64,000 nt of DNA from Hydrogenophaga palleronii NBRC 102513. Lineage in GTDB: Bacteria > Pseudomonadota > Gammaproteobacteria > Burkholderiales > Burkholderiaceae_C. The notes beneath the pieces were generated by a model. It saw only the letters and a program-made list of their open reading frames with translations. It did no database searches and was not told where the DNA came from. Position numbers and translations under genes: made by a program. Below are positions 16,847 through 26,426 of this stretch, one piece after another; position 1 is the stretch's first letter, and each line of letters begins with the position of its first letter. The stretch covers positions 186,001 to 250,000 of the forward strand of contig NZ_BCTJ01000002.1 of NCBI RefSeq assembly GCF_001571225.1, read 5' to 3'.

Positions 16847-19212
16847 GCTGGATTGGCAAGGCGCAGCCACGCAACGAAGACCGCCGCCTGGTGGTGGGCA
16901 AGGGGTGCTACACCGACGACATCGCCAAACCGGGCCAGGCCTGGGCCGCGTTTCTGCGGTCGCCCCATGCGCATGCGCGCATCGTTCGCATCGACACCTC
17001 TGCCGCGCAGGCTCTGCCCGGCGTGCTGGCCGTGCTCACCGGCGCGGACTATCTGGCCGACGGGTTCGAGGGCATCGATCACGTGCCCAATCCCATTGCC
17101 GCGGTGAACCCGAAGGAAAAGGCGTTCCTCACCTCCGAGACGGGTGCCATCTACAACCGGCGCCAGTGGCCCTTGAGCGTGGACAAGGTGCGCCACGTCG
17201 GCGAGGCGCTGGTCATGGTCGTGGCCGAAACGCCGCACCAGGCACGCGATGGTGTGGAAGCCGTTCAGGTGGAATACGAGGTGTTGCCGGCGGTGGTGGA
17301 CGCCGACGACGCGCTGGCCGAGGGTGCATCCCAGCTGTACGACGATCTGCCCCGCAATTGCTGCTTCAGCACGCAGATCGGTGACCGCGAGGCCGCGCGC
17401 GCCGCGTTCGACAAGGCCGCCCTGGTGCTGCGCCGCGAGTTCAAGAACAGCCGCATCGTCAACGCGCAGATGGAGCCACGCTCGGCCATCGGCGAATACG
17501 ATCCGGCCGCAGACACCTACCTGCTCACGTCCGGCAGCCAGGGAGTGGTGCGGCAGCAGCTGGGCCTGGCCGATGCATTCAAGGTGCCGGCCACGCGCGT
17601 GCGCGTGGTGTGCCCCGACGTGGGCGGTGGCTTCGGCCCGCGCACCTCGCTCAACATGGAGCCGGTCTGCGTGCTCTGGGCCGCGCGCCGGGTGGGGCGG
17701 CCGGTGAAGTGGACGGGTGACCGCAGCGAAGCCTTCGTCAGCGACTACCAGGGCCGCGGCATGACCTTCCGCACCGCCATGGCCTTCGATGCGCAGGGCC
17801 GCATCCTCGCGGTGGACAACGAACTGATCGGCAACGTGGGCGCCCACACGATTTCATACGTGCCCATGGCCAACGCGATGCGCGTGACCACCAGCGTGTA
17901 CGACGTGCCGGTCGCTGCCATCCACGTCACGGGCGTCGTCACCAACACCGTGCCGACCGGTCCGTACCGGGGTGCGGGGCGCCCGGAGAGCATGCACGCC
18001 TTCGAGCGGCTGCTGGACCTGGCCGCATCCCGCCTGGGTATCGACCGACTCGACATCCGCCGCATCAACATGATCCGGCGCGAGACCCTGCCGCGTGTCA
18101 GTCCCATGGGGCTGCCCTACGACAGCGGGAACTTCCCCGCCAACATGGAACGGGTGATCGAGCTGGCCGACTGGCAGGGCTTCGAGACAAGGCAGCAGGA
18201 GGCAAGGCAGCGAGGAAAGCTGCGCGGCATCGGCCTGTCCAACTACATCGAGTCGCCTGTGGGCGCGCCGCGTGAACGCATCGAACTGCGCGTGCTGCCC
18301 GACGGCAGCACGGACATCGTGTCGGGCACGCAATCGACCGGGCAGGGCCACGAGACCACGTTCGCGCAGGTCGTTGCGGACCATCTTGGCGTGCCGTTCG
18401 AGTCGATCCGCTTGCGCACGGGCGACACGGCCTTCGTCAAATGGGGCGGCGGCACGCACTCCGACCGCTCCATGCGACTGGGTGGCAAGCTGCTCATCGA
18501 TGCCAGCAAGGACCTGATCGACAAGGCCCGTGCGGTGGCCGCACATTGCCTGGGAGTGGATGCACAGCGCCTCACCCGGGAAGGCGCCGGCTTCACCGTC
18601 AGAGTCTGGTGGGGTCTGCGCAAGCGGCGGATCACGCTGGCTCAACTGGCCCAGCACGTGCAACGCCATGGCATGCCGGGGCAGCCGGACATGCGTGAAC
18701 TGGGCGCCGAGGCGGAGTTCAACGGCCGCATGCCCGCGTACCCCACGGGCGCGGCCGTGTGCGAGGTGGAGATCGACCCCGACACCGGAGAGATCGACGT
18801 GGTGCGCTACAGCGCGGTGGACGACGTCGGGCAGGCGATCAACCCGCTCATCGTCGAAGGCCAGGTGCATGGTGGTCTGGCCCAGGGCCTGGGCCAGGCA
18901 TTGACCGAGGGCTACCAGGTGGACCGCCAGAGCGGGCAGGTCCTGTCCGGTTCCTACATGGACTACGGCATGCCGCACGCAGAGCTCATGCCGCCGCTGA
19001 GCGTCGAGCTGACCAACGACCCCACGCACGGCAACCCGCTGGGCGTGAAGGGCGGTGGTGAAAGCGGCATCACACCCGCCACCGCCTGCACCTTCAACGC
19101 CCTGGCGCACGCGCTGGCGGCCTACACCGACGAAGAGCTGCCCATGCCCGCCACGCCGCTGGCGGTGTGGGAGGTGATTCACCAGGGCCGCTCGGCCCGG
19201 ACTGCCCATTGA
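16843..19212 (+). CDS. Molybdenum hydroxylase catalytic subunit (CoxL/XdhB-like)
   Basis: 789 residues, the normal length. The N-terminal domain ([18 protein letters not shown]) is followed by molybdopterin-cytosine-dinucleotide segments: [22 protein letters not shown] (not the AYRCSFR loop of true CO dehydrogenase), [16 protein letters not shown], and the active-site GVKGGGESG with Glu740. These enzymes hydroxylate carbon next to N or a carbonyl using water, typically in N-heteroaromatic or aromatic-acid catabolism. With the CoxM and CoxG-S partners the complex is complete. No maturation genes (XdhC, MobA) are in the window. A C-terminal scrap of a second copy lies at 35460-35747. Confidence 0.92.
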   Translation: MSWIGKAQPRNEDRRLVVGKGCYTDDIAKPGQAWAAFLRSPHAHARIVRIDTSAAQALPGVLAVLTGADYLADGFEGIDHVPNPIAAVNPKEKAFLTSETGAIYNRRQWPLSVDKVRHVGEALVMVVAETPHQARDGVEAVQVEYEVLPAVVDADDALAEGASQLYDDLPRNCCFSTQIGDREAARAAFDKAALVLRREFKNSRIVNAQMEPRSAIGEYDPAADTYLLTSGSQGVVRQQLGLADAFKVPATRVRVVCPDVGGGFGPRTSLNMEPVCVLWAARRVGRPVKWTGDRSEAFVSDYQGRGMTFRTAMAFDAQGRILAVDNELIGNVGAHTISYVPMANAMRVTTSVYDVPVAAIHVTGVVTNTVPTGPYRGAGRPESMHAFERLLDLAASRLGIDRLDIRRINMIRRETLPRVSPMGLPYDSGNFPANMERVIELADWQGFETRQQEARQRGKLRGIGLSNYIESPVGAPRERIELRVLPDGSTDIVSGTQSTGQGHETTFAQVVADHLGVPFESIRLRTGDTAFVKWGGGTHSDRSMRLGGKLLIDASKDLIDKARAVAAHCLGVDAQRLTREGAGFTVRVWWGLRKRRITLAQLAQHVQRHGMPGQPDMRELGAEAEFNGRMPAYPTGAAVCEVEIDPDTGEIDVVRYSAVDDVGQAINPLIVEGQVHGGLAQGLGQALTEGYQVDRQSGQVLSGSYMDYGMPHAELMPPLSVELTNDPTHGNPLGVKGGGESGITPATACTFNALAHALAAYTDEELPMPATPLAVWEVIHQGRSARTAH

Positions 19213-19228
19213 AGAGAGGACGACACAC

Positions 19229-19981
19229 ATGACGGCCACCCACCACCAAGCCTCCCCCGAAGCCGGGGTGCTGATCGACCTGCGTGACGGTGTGCTGACC
19301 CTCACGCTGAACGATCCCGGCACCGGCAATCTGGTCGATGCCGCCATGTCGAATGCCATCGTTCAGGCCATACAGACGATCGGTGATGACGTGAAGGCCA
19401 TCTGCCTGCGGGGTGCGGGCGATGACTTCTGCGCCGGCAGGAAGTCGCCCACGCCACCGAAGGGCGGCGCCGTGCCTTCCGCGGAGAAGTTGCGGCACCT
19501 GGTGGCAGAGCCTGCGCTGGCGCTGTACGACGCCATCAAGTTCGCACCCGTGCCCACCCTGGCGGTGGTGCAGGGCCGCGCACTCGGCGTGGGCGCTGCC
19601 CTGGCCTGCGTGTGCGACATCACGCTCGCGCAAGCCGGAGCGCGCTTTGCCATTCCGGAACTGGAGCGAGACATTCCGCCGGCGCTGGTGATGGCGGCGC
19701 TGCACGACCGCGTTCCGCTGAAGACGCTGGCAATGCTGGTCTACACGCGTGAGGAGCTCTCTGCCGCGGATGCCCTTGGCGCCGGGCTCATCAGCTATGT
19801 GGTGTCCGCGGAAGACCTTGAATCCACCACCGCGCGCTGGCTGGCTAGCTTCGCAGGCAACAGCACGGTGGCATTGCGGGCCTGCAAGCAATACCTGACC
19901 CATGCGCCTTCCATGTCGGCCACCGGTGCCAGTGCATTTGCCAGCCACGTGATCGGCACGGCCCTGTCGGCCAGATACTGA
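19229..19981 (+). CDS. Enoyl-CoA hydratase/isomerase family protein, copy 1
   Basis: 250 residues. The crotonase fold shows in LRGAGDDFCAGR (oxyanion hole) and the second loop GRALGVGAALACVCDITLA. The usual catalytic Glu region reads FAIPELERDIPPAL. It is clearly related over its full length to the protein at 35740, and both end ALSARY. In this operon it likely hydrates, isomerises or hydrolyses a CoA ester after ring attack; no CoA ligase lies in the operon itself. It sits 16 bases after coxL with GAGAGGA upstream. Confidence 0.82.
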   Translation: MTATHHQASPEAGVLIDLRDGVLTLTLNDPGTGNLVDAAMSNAIVQAIQTIGDDVKAICLRGAGDDFCAGRKSPTPPKGGAVPSAEKLRHLVAEPALALYDAIKFAPVPTLAVVQGRALGVGAALACVCDITLAQAGARFAIPELERDIPPALVMAALHDRVPLKTLAMLVYTREELSAADALGAGLISYVVSAEDLESTTARWLASFAGNSTVALRACKQYLTHAPSMSATGASAFASHVIGTALSARY

Positions 19982-20009
19982 ATTTTTCCCCGACCTCAGG
20001 AGACACATC

Positions 20010-20999
20010 ATGACAACGTTGCAATGCCTGCCTCGCCGCGCAGCCCTGGCCTGCGCCGTCGCACTCGGGTGCGCCTGGGCCGCACCGGCCTTGGCACAGG
20101 ACAACTATCCGAGCAGGCCCATCCGCATGATGCTGGGCTATCCCGCTGGCAGCGGCATCGATGCCGCCGCGCGGCAAATGGCTCGCCAGATTGAAGTGCT
20201 GGCCGGACAGCCCGTGGTTGTGGACAACCGGCCCGGGGCATTGGGCAACCTCGCGGCGTCCGCCGTCGCGGCTGCTGCTGGCGATCCGTACACCATCCTG
20301 TTCACGCCGAACTCGACCCATGCGGCCAACACCCACCTGTTCAAGAAACTGCCTTTTGACCCGGTGGCCGACTTCACCCCCGTGAGCAGCGTGGCCACCG
20401 TGGCCTTCGTGATGGTGACCAACCCGAAGCTCACGCCGGAGAAGAGTGTGGGCGAGCTGTTGGTGAGCATTCGCAAGGACCCCACGCGTTACCACTTTGG
20501 CAGTGGCAACGCCACCGGGCTGGTGGCCGGCTCCATGTTCAAAACGATGGCGAACGTCGACATACTCAGCGTGCCTTACAAGGGCGTTCCGCCAGCCATG
20601 AACGATCTGATGGGTGGGCGCATTCACATGGTGTTCGCGGATGCCACCCTGGCCATTCCGCAGGCCAAGGGTGGCAATGTGCGGGCGCTGGCGGTCACCG
20701 GCGGCGAACGCGTGGCCGCCTTGCCCGATGTGCCCACGATGGCAGAAGCAGGTTTGCCTGGCTACGATCTCAGCGGCTGGTTCGCGGTTTTCATGCCGGC
20801 CCGTGTGCCGGCTGCGGCGGCTGAAAAGCTCAATGGCTTCATTCAGACGGCCAGCCGCAACCCGCAGTACGTGGAGTTCATGCGCGGCATTGGCGCCGAG
20901 CCGCAAACCTCGACGCCGGCCCAGCTGCTGCAACGTGTTAAGACCGACACCCAGGCTTGGGGCAAGCTGGTGGAAATGGCGGGCATCACCCCGGAGTGA
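20010..20999 (+). CDS. Bug/TctC-family periplasmic solute receptor
   Basis: 329 residues with signal peptide (CAVALGCAWAAPALAQ). Bug landmarks: YPSRPIRMMLGYPAGSGIDAAA, VVVDNRPGALGN, the inner loop LSVPYKG-type (here ILSVPYKGVPPAMNDL) and ALPDVPTMAEAGLPGY. It binds a small carboxylate in the periplasm for a TTT transporter encoded elsewhere. It ends the operon and probably captures its substrate. A strong terminator follows at once. CAGGAG lies 12 bases before the ATG. Confidence 0.9.
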   Translation: MTTLQCLPRRAALACAVALGCAWAAPALAQDNYPSRPIRMMLGYPAGSGIDAAARQMARQIEVLAGQPVVVDNRPGALGNLAASAVAAAAGDPYTILFTPNSTHAANTHLFKKLPFDPVADFTPVSSVATVAFVMVTNPKLTPEKSVGELLVSIRKDPTRYHFGSGNATGLVAGSMFKTMANVDILSVPYKGVPPAMNDLMGGRIHMVFADATLAIPQAKGGNVRALAVTGGERVAALPDVPTMAEAGLPGYDLSGWFAVFMPARVPAAAAEKLNGFIQTASRNPQYVEFMRGIGAEPQTSTPAQLLQRVKTDTQAWGKLVEMAGITPE

Positions 21000-21017
21000 T
21001 CCGCACAGCCGTTGTGC

Positions 21018-21050
21018 AAAAAAAGGCCGTGCCATTGCACGGCCTTTTTT
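21018..21050. terminator. Bidirectional intrinsic terminator
   Basis: A run of seven A, stem GGCCGTGC, loop CATT, stem GCACGGCC and a run of six T. The perfect 8-bp stem with T-tracts on both strands serves the Bug gene on the plus strand and the acyl-CoA dehydrogenase gene on the minus strand. Confidence 0.93.
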
Positions 21051-21053
21051 GCA

Positions 21054-22160
21054 TCAGGCGTCGGCGAACTGGGCCTCGCTCAGGATCGCGAGGTGGTGCG
21101 CGCCGTCACCGAAGGTGTATTCGAGCTGGTTCAGGCGCTTGTAGTAGTCGCTCAGTTCGTATTCGTCCGTGAGGCCGATAGCGCCATGCAACTGGACCGC
21201 CTGCTGCCCCACGCGCTTCATGGATTGCGACAGCTGGTACTTGGCTTGCGACAGCGCCACCCGACGCGCAGGGGCATCGGCCTGCAGCTGCAAGCTGGCG
21301 CAGTAGCTCATGGAACGGGACAGTTCGATCTCCATCTTCATGTCGGCCACGCGGTGCCGCAGTACCTGGAAGTCGGCCAGCGGCCGGCCGAACTGCTGGC
21401 GCATGTTCAGATGCTCTATCGTGAGCGCCATCGTGTGCTCCATGAGGCCCACCGCCTCCGCGCACAGGTGAGCGATGCCCAGGCCAATACCCCATTCCAG
21501 GGCGCCGTCGCCGTCGGTGCTGAGGCATTCGCCCTGTGCGTTGCGCAAGGTCGCTGTGGCGGCGCGCCGACCATCCAGCGTGCGATAGCTTTCGAGGGTG
21601 ACCCCGTCCTGCGGAAGGGGAACGAGGAACAGGGCCCGCACGCCGTCCAGCATGGCCGGCACGATCAATGCCTGGGCCTGGTCGCCGGAGGGCACGAGGT
21701 CTTTTTGTCCCGTGATGAGGAGCCTGCCCTCGCCATCGCGCACGGCCCGTGCGGTGCAACGGTCGACGGCGTAGCGGCTGCCCCGCTCCTGATGCGCCAG
21801 TGCCACCCAGGCCTCGCCCGCGGCCATGCGTGGCAACCACGCGCCCGCCAGGTGCGCTGGGGCAAAGCGCTGGATCAGCTGCGAGCCCAGCCAGGCCAGG
21901 CCCAGGGGTTCGAGCACCGCGTGGCGGCCGAATTCCTCCATGACGATCATGGCCTCGATGGCGCCCATGCCCATGCCACCTTGTTCCTCGGCGATGGGCA
22001 GGCCGGTCAGACCCAGGTCGGCGAACGAGCGCCACGCCTGCGGATCCCATCCGCCGCCGGCCATCGTCCGGCGGCGGCGCTCGGCGCCGTACTCTCCCTG
22101 AAGCCAACGTGCGACGGCATGGCGCAGCTCCACCTGCTCGTCCAGGAAATCAAAGTCCAT
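21054..22160 (-). CDS. Acyl-CoA dehydrogenase (second subunit of a pair)
   Basis: 368 residues from the ATG that has GGAGG 6 bases upstream; a Met five codons earlier is less likely. The start MDFDFLDEQVELRHAVARWL is typical of this family, as are the later QQFGRPLADFQVLRHRVADM and the end HGAIGLTDEYELSDYYKR. The usual substrate-loop regions in the middle are degenerate (QERGSRYAVD), as is common in the beta partner of heteromeric dehydrogenases. Its gene overlaps that of the larger dehydrogenase by 11 bases, so the two probably form one enzyme. In context it may oxidise a phenylpropanoyl-CoA to a cinnamoyl-CoA (HcaD-type step). Confidence 0.82.
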   Translation of the reverse strand: MDFDFLDEQVELRHAVARWLQGEYGAERRRRTMAGGGWDPQAWRSFADLGLTGLPIAEEQGGMGMGAIEAMIVMEEFGRHAVLEPLGLAWLGSQLIQRFAPAHLAGAWLPRMAAGEAWVALAHQERGSRYAVDRCTARAVRDGEGRLLITGQKDLVPSGDQAQALIVPAMLDGVRALFLVPLPQDGVTLESYRTLDGRRAATATLRNAQGECLSTDGDGALEWGIGLGIAHLCAEAVGLMEHTMALTIEHLNMRQQFGRPLADFQVLRHRVADMKMEIELSRSMSYCASLQLQADAPARRVALSQAKYQLSQSMKRVGQQAVQLHGAIGLTDEYELSDYYKRLNQLEYTFGDGAHHLAILSEAQFADA

Positions 22161-23352
22161 TTCTGCCTCCTGCATTCAGTACGGTCTGTGCCACGATGTT
22201 TCGCTGCACTTCGTTCGAGCCACCGTAGATGGTGGTTTTCCGGTTCTTGAAGAATCCCATGGCCAGGGTCGAATGCGCCGCGGCCGGGCCGGGGAATTCC
22301 CCGGGCCAGCCGGCTTCCATCGCGTCTTCGATCCACGGCAAGGCGTACGGCCCTGCCACGGCCATCATCAGTTCGGTGTAGCGCTGGGTGATCTCGCTGC
22401 CCTTGATCTTGAGCAGTGCCGCAATGTCCAGCGGGTTACGCCCCGACTTCTCCAGGGACAGCACTCGCAGCACCATCATGTCCAGGGCCTTGATGTCGAC
22501 TTCCAGCCGGGCGATGTCATCGCACAGGCGCGTGTCGCCCGTGAGGCCGGCGTCCCGCACCAATTGCCGGAGCCGTTCCAGTTCGGCCTTGCTGCGGTTG
22601 ATGTCGGAGATCGTTGTCCGCTCATGCGACAGCAGCTGCTTGGCGTAGGTCCAGCCCTTGTTTTCTTCTCCGATCAGGTTCTCGACCGGCACCTCCACGT
22701 TGTCGAAGAAGACGTCGTTCACATCGTGTTCGCCATCCAGCAGCTTGATCGGCCGGATGGTGAGCCCGGGGGACTTCATGTCGATGAGCAGGAAGGAGAT
22801 GCCCGCCTGCGGCTTGCCTTCGGTGCCGGTGCGCACCAGGCAGAACATCCAGTCGCCCCATTGCGCCATCGTGGTCCAGGTCTTCTGGCCGTTGACCACG
22901 TAGCGGTCGCCTTGTCGCACGGCGCGCGTGCGCAGGGAGGCGAGGTCGGAACCGGCCCCCGGTTCGCTGTAACCCTGGCTCCACCACACCTCGCCGCTGG
23001 CGATGCCGGGCAGGAAACGCTGCTGCTGTTCCGGGGTGCCGTGGGACATGATGATCGGCGCCACCATGGTCGGTCCAAAGGGCACGATACGTGGTGCACC
23101 GGCCAGTGCGCACTGTTCCTCGAACAGATGTTTCTGGATGGCGTTCCAGCCTGGGCCACCGAAGGCGCGTGGCCAACCGTAGCCCAGCCAGCCCCGTTGG
23201 CCGAGCAGGCGCGCCCAGCGCTGGAAGTCGTCCTTGTGCAGGCGCTGGCCCGCGCGGACTTTAGAGGCGATGTCGTGTGGGAGGTGTTCGACGATCCAGG
23301 CGCCGACAGACGCCCGGAACTGTTCCTCTTCATGGGAATAGGCAAGATCCAT
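22150..23352 (-). CDS. Acyl-CoA dehydrogenase (main subunit of a pair)
   Basis: 400 residues; GGAGA lies just upstream of the ATG. FAD and substrate motifs are complete: WWSQGYSEPGAGSDLASL, VNGQKTWTTMAQWGDW, and YGGSNEVQRNIVAQTVL at the end. It should be the catalytic half of a two-gene dehydrogenase with the downstream product. Lying beside feruloyl-CoA hydratase/lyase and synthetase genes, it could feed dihydro-hydroxycinnamates into the pathway by desaturating the side chain. The substrate is inferred from neighbours only. Confidence 0.85.
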   Translation of the reverse strand: MDLAYSHEEEQFRASVGAWIVEHLPHDIASKVRAGQRLHKDDFQRWARLLGQRGWLGYGWPRAFGGPGWNAIQKHLFEEQCALAGAPRIVPFGPTMVAPIIMSHGTPEQQQRFLPGIASGEVWWSQGYSEPGAGSDLASLRTRAVRQGDRYVVNGQKTWTTMAQWGDWMFCLVRTGTEGKPQAGISFLLIDMKSPGLTIRPIKLLDGEHDVNDVFFDNVEVPVENLIGEENKGWTYAKQLLSHERTTISDINRSKAELERLRQLVRDAGLTGDTRLCDDIARLEVDIKALDMMVLRVLSLEKSGRNPLDIAALLKIKGSEITQRYTELMMAVAGPYALPWIEDAMEAGWPGEFPGPAAAHSTLAMGFFKNRKTTIYGGSNEVQRNIVAQTVLNAGGRNGL

Positions 23353-23429
23353 GGGATCTCCAGACAGGAAATGGAAGAAAAAGCCATCGAGGTGCATGCC
23401 AGGGTGGCAGCGCCTTTGTCCGATGGGGA

Positions 23430-24002
23430 TCAGTCGTCTTTGCGTTTTGCCGCGGCGTCTTGAGACGACAGATGGCTGATCTGGTACAGCGTGGCGCGCA
23501 GGGCGTCCAGCGTGTCGGCGTCGAAGCGGGAGAACACTTCGCGCTCCAGGCGGCGCATGGCGGCGTCGCCCGTGGCATAGGCCTTGCGGCCCGAGTCGGT
23601 GAGGGTCAGGCGCAGCACTCGGCGGTTGCCGGGATCTTCCGCGCGCTGGAGCAGACCCTGCTCCAGCAGCGGATTGAGCAGTTGCCCCATGGCTTGCGGC
23701 GTCTTGAAAAAGCGCCGCGACAGTTCCGCGGACGACGAGCCGCCGCGGTTCTTGATCATGTTGAGCACCGTCATCTGAAGCCCGGTGAGGCCGCACGGCT
23801 TGAGCGCAGACTCGATCTTCATGCGCACTGCTTGCGAAGCGTGCATCAGCAGCCACGAGGATCGCATGTTCGTGGGCGGCAACGCCTCTGACTCCAGCAT
23901 GTTCTGCGAGGGCGTGTCATCCTCAAGGGCAGGGCGGCCCGGCGAAGTGGTGGTGCGCAGGTTGCTCACGAAAGCTTGGTGGCCTATGAAAGAATCGCTC
24001 AT
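23430..24002 (-). CDS. MarR-family transcription regulator (FerC/HcaR-like position)
   Basis: 190 residues. The winged-helix core is at about 65-165 (GLTGLQMTVLNMIKNRGGSS, then LSRRFFKTPQAMGQLLNPL and the wing AEDPGNRRVLRLTLTDSG). A ~45-residue N-terminal extension comes before it; a start at Met35 would shorten it. The chosen start overlaps the aldehyde dehydrogenase stop (ATGA), so the two are coupled. In known ferulate and hydroxycinnamate loci (FerC, HcaR, CouR) a MarR repressor is released by the CoA thioester. The inverted repeat at 26356 is the obvious candidate operator. Confidence 0.82.
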   Translation of the reverse strand: MSDSFIGHQAFVSNLRTTTSPGRPALEDDTPSQNMLESEALPPTNMRSSWLLMHASQAVRMKIESALKPCGLTGLQMTVLNMIKNRGGSSSAELSRRFFKTPQAMGQLLNPLLEQGLLQRAEDPGNRRVLRLTLTDSGRKAYATGDAAMRRLEREVFSRFDADTLDALRATLYQISHLSSQDAAAKRKDD

Positions 24003-25444
24003 GGTGCAGGAGCCTGTGCAACGTACTTGGTGACGAGATAGGCTTCCATGCCTTCTATCCCTCCTTCGCTGCCGTAGCCGCTGTCCTTGACCCCGCCAAA
24101 AGGGGTATCAGCTCCGGCGAGTATAAGGGTGTTGATTCCGAGCATGCCGGTCTCGACGCGCTCGGAGAGGCGCACGATGCGGCCGGCATCGTTGGTGAAG
24201 GCATAGGCCGCCAGCCCATAGGGCAGGGCGTTGGCCGCGGCAATCGCCTCGTCCTCATCGTCGAAGGGCAGCACCAGTGCCAGCGGTCCGAATGGTTCAT
24301 CCGACAGCACGCGTGCGTGCGCCGGAAATTCGTGCAGCACAGTCGGCTCGAAGAAAAAACCGTCGCGGGGCAGGCGCTTGCCGCCGCAAGCCAGGCGTGC
24401 ACCCACGGACATCGCATCGTCCACCAGCGACTGCATGGCCGCGACCCGCCGTTCGCTCGCCAGGGGGCCCATGGCCGAGCTCCCGTCGATGGAGTCACCG
24501 ACCGCTATCGCACTCGCCGCGCGTGCGAACGATTCGACGAAGGCGGCATAGGCAGATCGCTGCACGTAGAAGCGCGTGGGTGAAGTGCACACCTGGCCCG
24601 CGTTGCGGAACTTGCCCATAGCACAGGTGCGTGCCGTACGGTCCACATCCACGTCGTCGAAGATCAGCACGGGGGCGTGGCCACCCAGCTCCATTGTCGC
24701 GGGCTTCGCCTGTTCGGCGGCGAGCGATGCAATGACTCGACCCACCGGCACACTGCCGGTGAAGGTCACCTTGCGGACCAGGGGAGAAGCGATCAGATGC
24801 CGGGACACCTCTGCTGGCACGCCAAACACCACGTTGAGGACACCGCGGGGCAATCCCGCGTCGTGCAGTGCCCGCGCGATTTCCAGCACGCCGGCAGGTG
24901 TCTCTTCAGACGGCTTGATGATGCAGGTGCATCCTGCGGCAAGGCTGGCCGCGATCTTGCGCGCCGGAATCATCATCGGGAAGTTCCATGGCGTGAATGC
25001 CGCCACCACCCCCACGGGTTGCTTGAGCACCAGTTGGCGCCACCCTGGATCGCGCGAGGGAATGACGCGGCCATACAGTCGCCTCGCCTCGTCCGCGCAC
25101 CACTCGAAAACCTCGGCCGACCCCAGTACTTCCTGCCGCGCCTCCGGCAGTGTCTTGCCCTGCTCCAGGGCCAGTGCCGCGCTGAGCGGTTCGACCCTGG
25201 AGCGCAGCAAGGTGGCGGCCTGGCGCAGAAGGCCACTGCGGTAAGCGGCTGTGGTCGAACGCCATGTTTGCCATGCACGGTCGGCGCTGGACAGGGCGTT
25301 GTCCAGATCGTCGGCGGTGGCGAGCGGCAAGTCGCCCAATGCCAAGCCGGTGGACGGATTGAGCACGGCCTCGTGTGGCCGGCCTTGTACGCCGTGCCAT
25401 TCGCCGTCGATGTACAGCTGGAGTTCAGGATAGGTGGTTTTCAT
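23999..25444 (-). CDS. NAD(P)-dependent aldehyde dehydrogenase (vanillin-dehydrogenase-like role)
   Basis: 481 residues, full length for the family. Cofactor and catalytic motifs: FTPWNFPMMIPARKIAASLA, FTGSVPVGR, the general-base Glu in MELGGHAP, and the nucleophile Cys286 in NAGQVCTSP. In sequence it also resembles succinate-semialdehyde dehydrogenases. Beside a feruloyl-CoA hydratase/lyase, the natural job is oxidising the aromatic aldehyde released (vanillin, 4-hydroxy- or protocatechualdehyde). It overlaps the upstream hydrolase gene by 20 bases. Earlier Met codons in this frame lie inside that hydrolase gene and are unlikely. Confidence 0.85.
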   Translation of the reverse strand: MKTTYPELQLYIDGEWHGVQGRPHEAVLNPSTGLALGDLPLATADDLDNALSSADRAWQTWRSTTAAYRSGLLRQAATLLRSRVEPLSAALALEQGKTLPEARQEVLGSAEVFEWCADEARRLYGRVIPSRDPGWRQLVLKQPVGVVAAFTPWNFPMMIPARKIAASLAAGCTCIIKPSEETPAGVLEIARALHDAGLPRGVLNVVFGVPAEVSRHLIASPLVRKVTFTGSVPVGRVIASLAAEQAKPATMELGGHAPVLIFDDVDVDRTARTCAMGKFRNAGQVCTSPTRFYVQRSAYAAFVESFARAASAIAVGDSIDGSSAMGPLASERRVAAMQSLVDDAMSVGARLACGGKRLPRDGFFFEPTVLHEFPAHARVLSDEPFGPLALVLPFDDEDEAIAAANALPYGLAAYAFTNDAGRIVRLSERVETGMLGINTLILAGADTPFGGVKDSGYGSEGGIEGMEAYLVTKYVAQAPAP

Positions 25445-26330
25445 GGAGTGTGTGGCCGAGCTTGTCGAGCGTTTGGTTGATGAATTCGGGGGCTTCGTAT
25501 GCGACCCAGTGGCCGACGTTGGGCACGACGTGAAACTGCGCGGTGGGGCACCTTTGGCGAAGCACCTCGCGTTGTGCTTCGGCATCGCCGCCAAGCGCGT
25601 CGAATTCGCCGCGCACGGCGGTCACGGGCACCGTGAGCCGTTCCAGCGAGGTGTCCAGGCCATCGAGTGAAAAGTCGGTAGGTCGAACGCGGGCGTTGTG
25701 CGCATTGAGGGCGTGGATATCCACCGCCTGTTCATCGATGGACGCCGGGTCGTGGAGCATCAGGACGCCCAGGTTGTGGCGGTGTGCGGCGTGCTCGAGA
25801 TCCGGCGGAAGGTGCTTCCAGCTGCGGAGACCAGCCGGAAACGGTGGCGCCTGCCCCGTGAACGTGCCACGGATGAGAACGAGGTGCGCCACCTGCTCGG
25901 GGCGCAGCAGCGCCATGGCTTCGGCTACCAGCGAGCCGAACGAAAACCCCGCCAGGACATACGGCCGTCCGCCCAGGATGCGGTCGATGTTGTCCGATAG
26001 CCGCTGCCCCATGTCCATGTAGGCGCGATCCCCCAGGTCGCGGGAGTCTCCGTACCCTGGAAGGTCTGGCACCAGCACGGTGTGCGATTGGCTGAGCGCG
26101 TCGATGTTCCGCGCCCAATGGGTCCACGATCCGCCCGATCCGTGCAGCAGGACGATGGCAGGACCGCGGCCCCACCGCCGCCAGACGATGCCGTCGGCAT
26201 CCACCCCTTGCTCGTTGTGAGCGCGAGAAAGAAGCTTTCGCAAGCAGGTGTTGTGTTCCATAAAATTTTTGTCCAGGAGTTGCTCTCTTTGTGATGGCCA
26301 GGGCCGCTGGAGTTGAAGTCTTTCTGACAT
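25425..26330 (-). CDS. Alpha/beta hydrolase in hydroxycinnamate cluster
   Basis: 301 residues. HGSGGSWTHW is the oxyanion-side motif, the nucleophile elbow is AGFSFGS, and the His is in NVGHWVAYE with the acid likely in GEFDALG. It could hydrolyse an ester-linked hydroxycinnamate (such as a chlorogenate-like ester) or a CoA ester. The substrate is not shown. It leads the leftward operon, divergent from ferB. Neither this ATG nor the one at 26261 (MEHNTCLRK) has a good ribosome site; the later start would remove a poorly conserved-looking 23-residue lead. Confidence 0.75.
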   Translation of the reverse strand: MSERLQLQRPWPSQREQLLDKNFMEHNTCLRKLLSRAHNEQGVDADGIVWRRWGRGPAIVLLHGSGGSWTHWARNIDALSQSHTVLVPDLPGYGDSRDLGDRAYMDMGQRLSDNIDRILGGRPYVLAGFSFGSLVAEAMALLRPEQVAHLVLIRGTFTGQAPPFPAGLRSWKHLPPDLEHAAHRHNLGVLMLHDPASIDEQAVDIHALNAHNARVRPTDFSLDGLDTSLERLTVPVTAVRGEFDALGGDAEAQREVLRQRCPTAQFHVVPNVGHWVAYEAPEFINQTLDKLGHTLHENHLS

Positions 26331-26355
26331 CGACTAAGTGATAACCCTGATGCTT

Positions 26356-26389
26356 ATGTAAATCACATTGATATAAAGTATATTTACAT
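26356..26389. promoter_or_regulatory. Inverted repeat in the ferB divergent promoter region
   Basis: ATGTAAAT, 18 bases, ATTTACAT: perfect 8-bp arms in a strongly AT-rich island (about 26335-26400) within GC-rich DNA. It lies between the divergent hydrolase and hydratase/lyase genes. The spacer holds TATA-like stretches that could serve as -10 boxes. A MarR-type repressor is encoded in the leftward operon, so this is its most likely operator, possibly controlling both directions. Confidence 0.6.
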
Positions 26390-26426
26390 TCAAACAATGA
26401 TGCAACACTGCAAGGAACTCAGCAAC

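Noticed and set aside
14994..19212. True carbon monoxide dehydrogenase
   Set aside because: The catalytic subunit lacks the AYRCSFR active-site loop of CO dehydrogenase and has [10 protein letters not shown] instead; no coxD/E/F genes are near.
13042..20999. Nicotinate degradation (NicA/B/C/D) as the role of the copy-1 operon
   Set aside because: The types of enzyme fit loosely, but the monooxygenase does not read like NicC, no NicX dioxygenase or maleamate amidase is present, and a crotonase is. Substrate left open.
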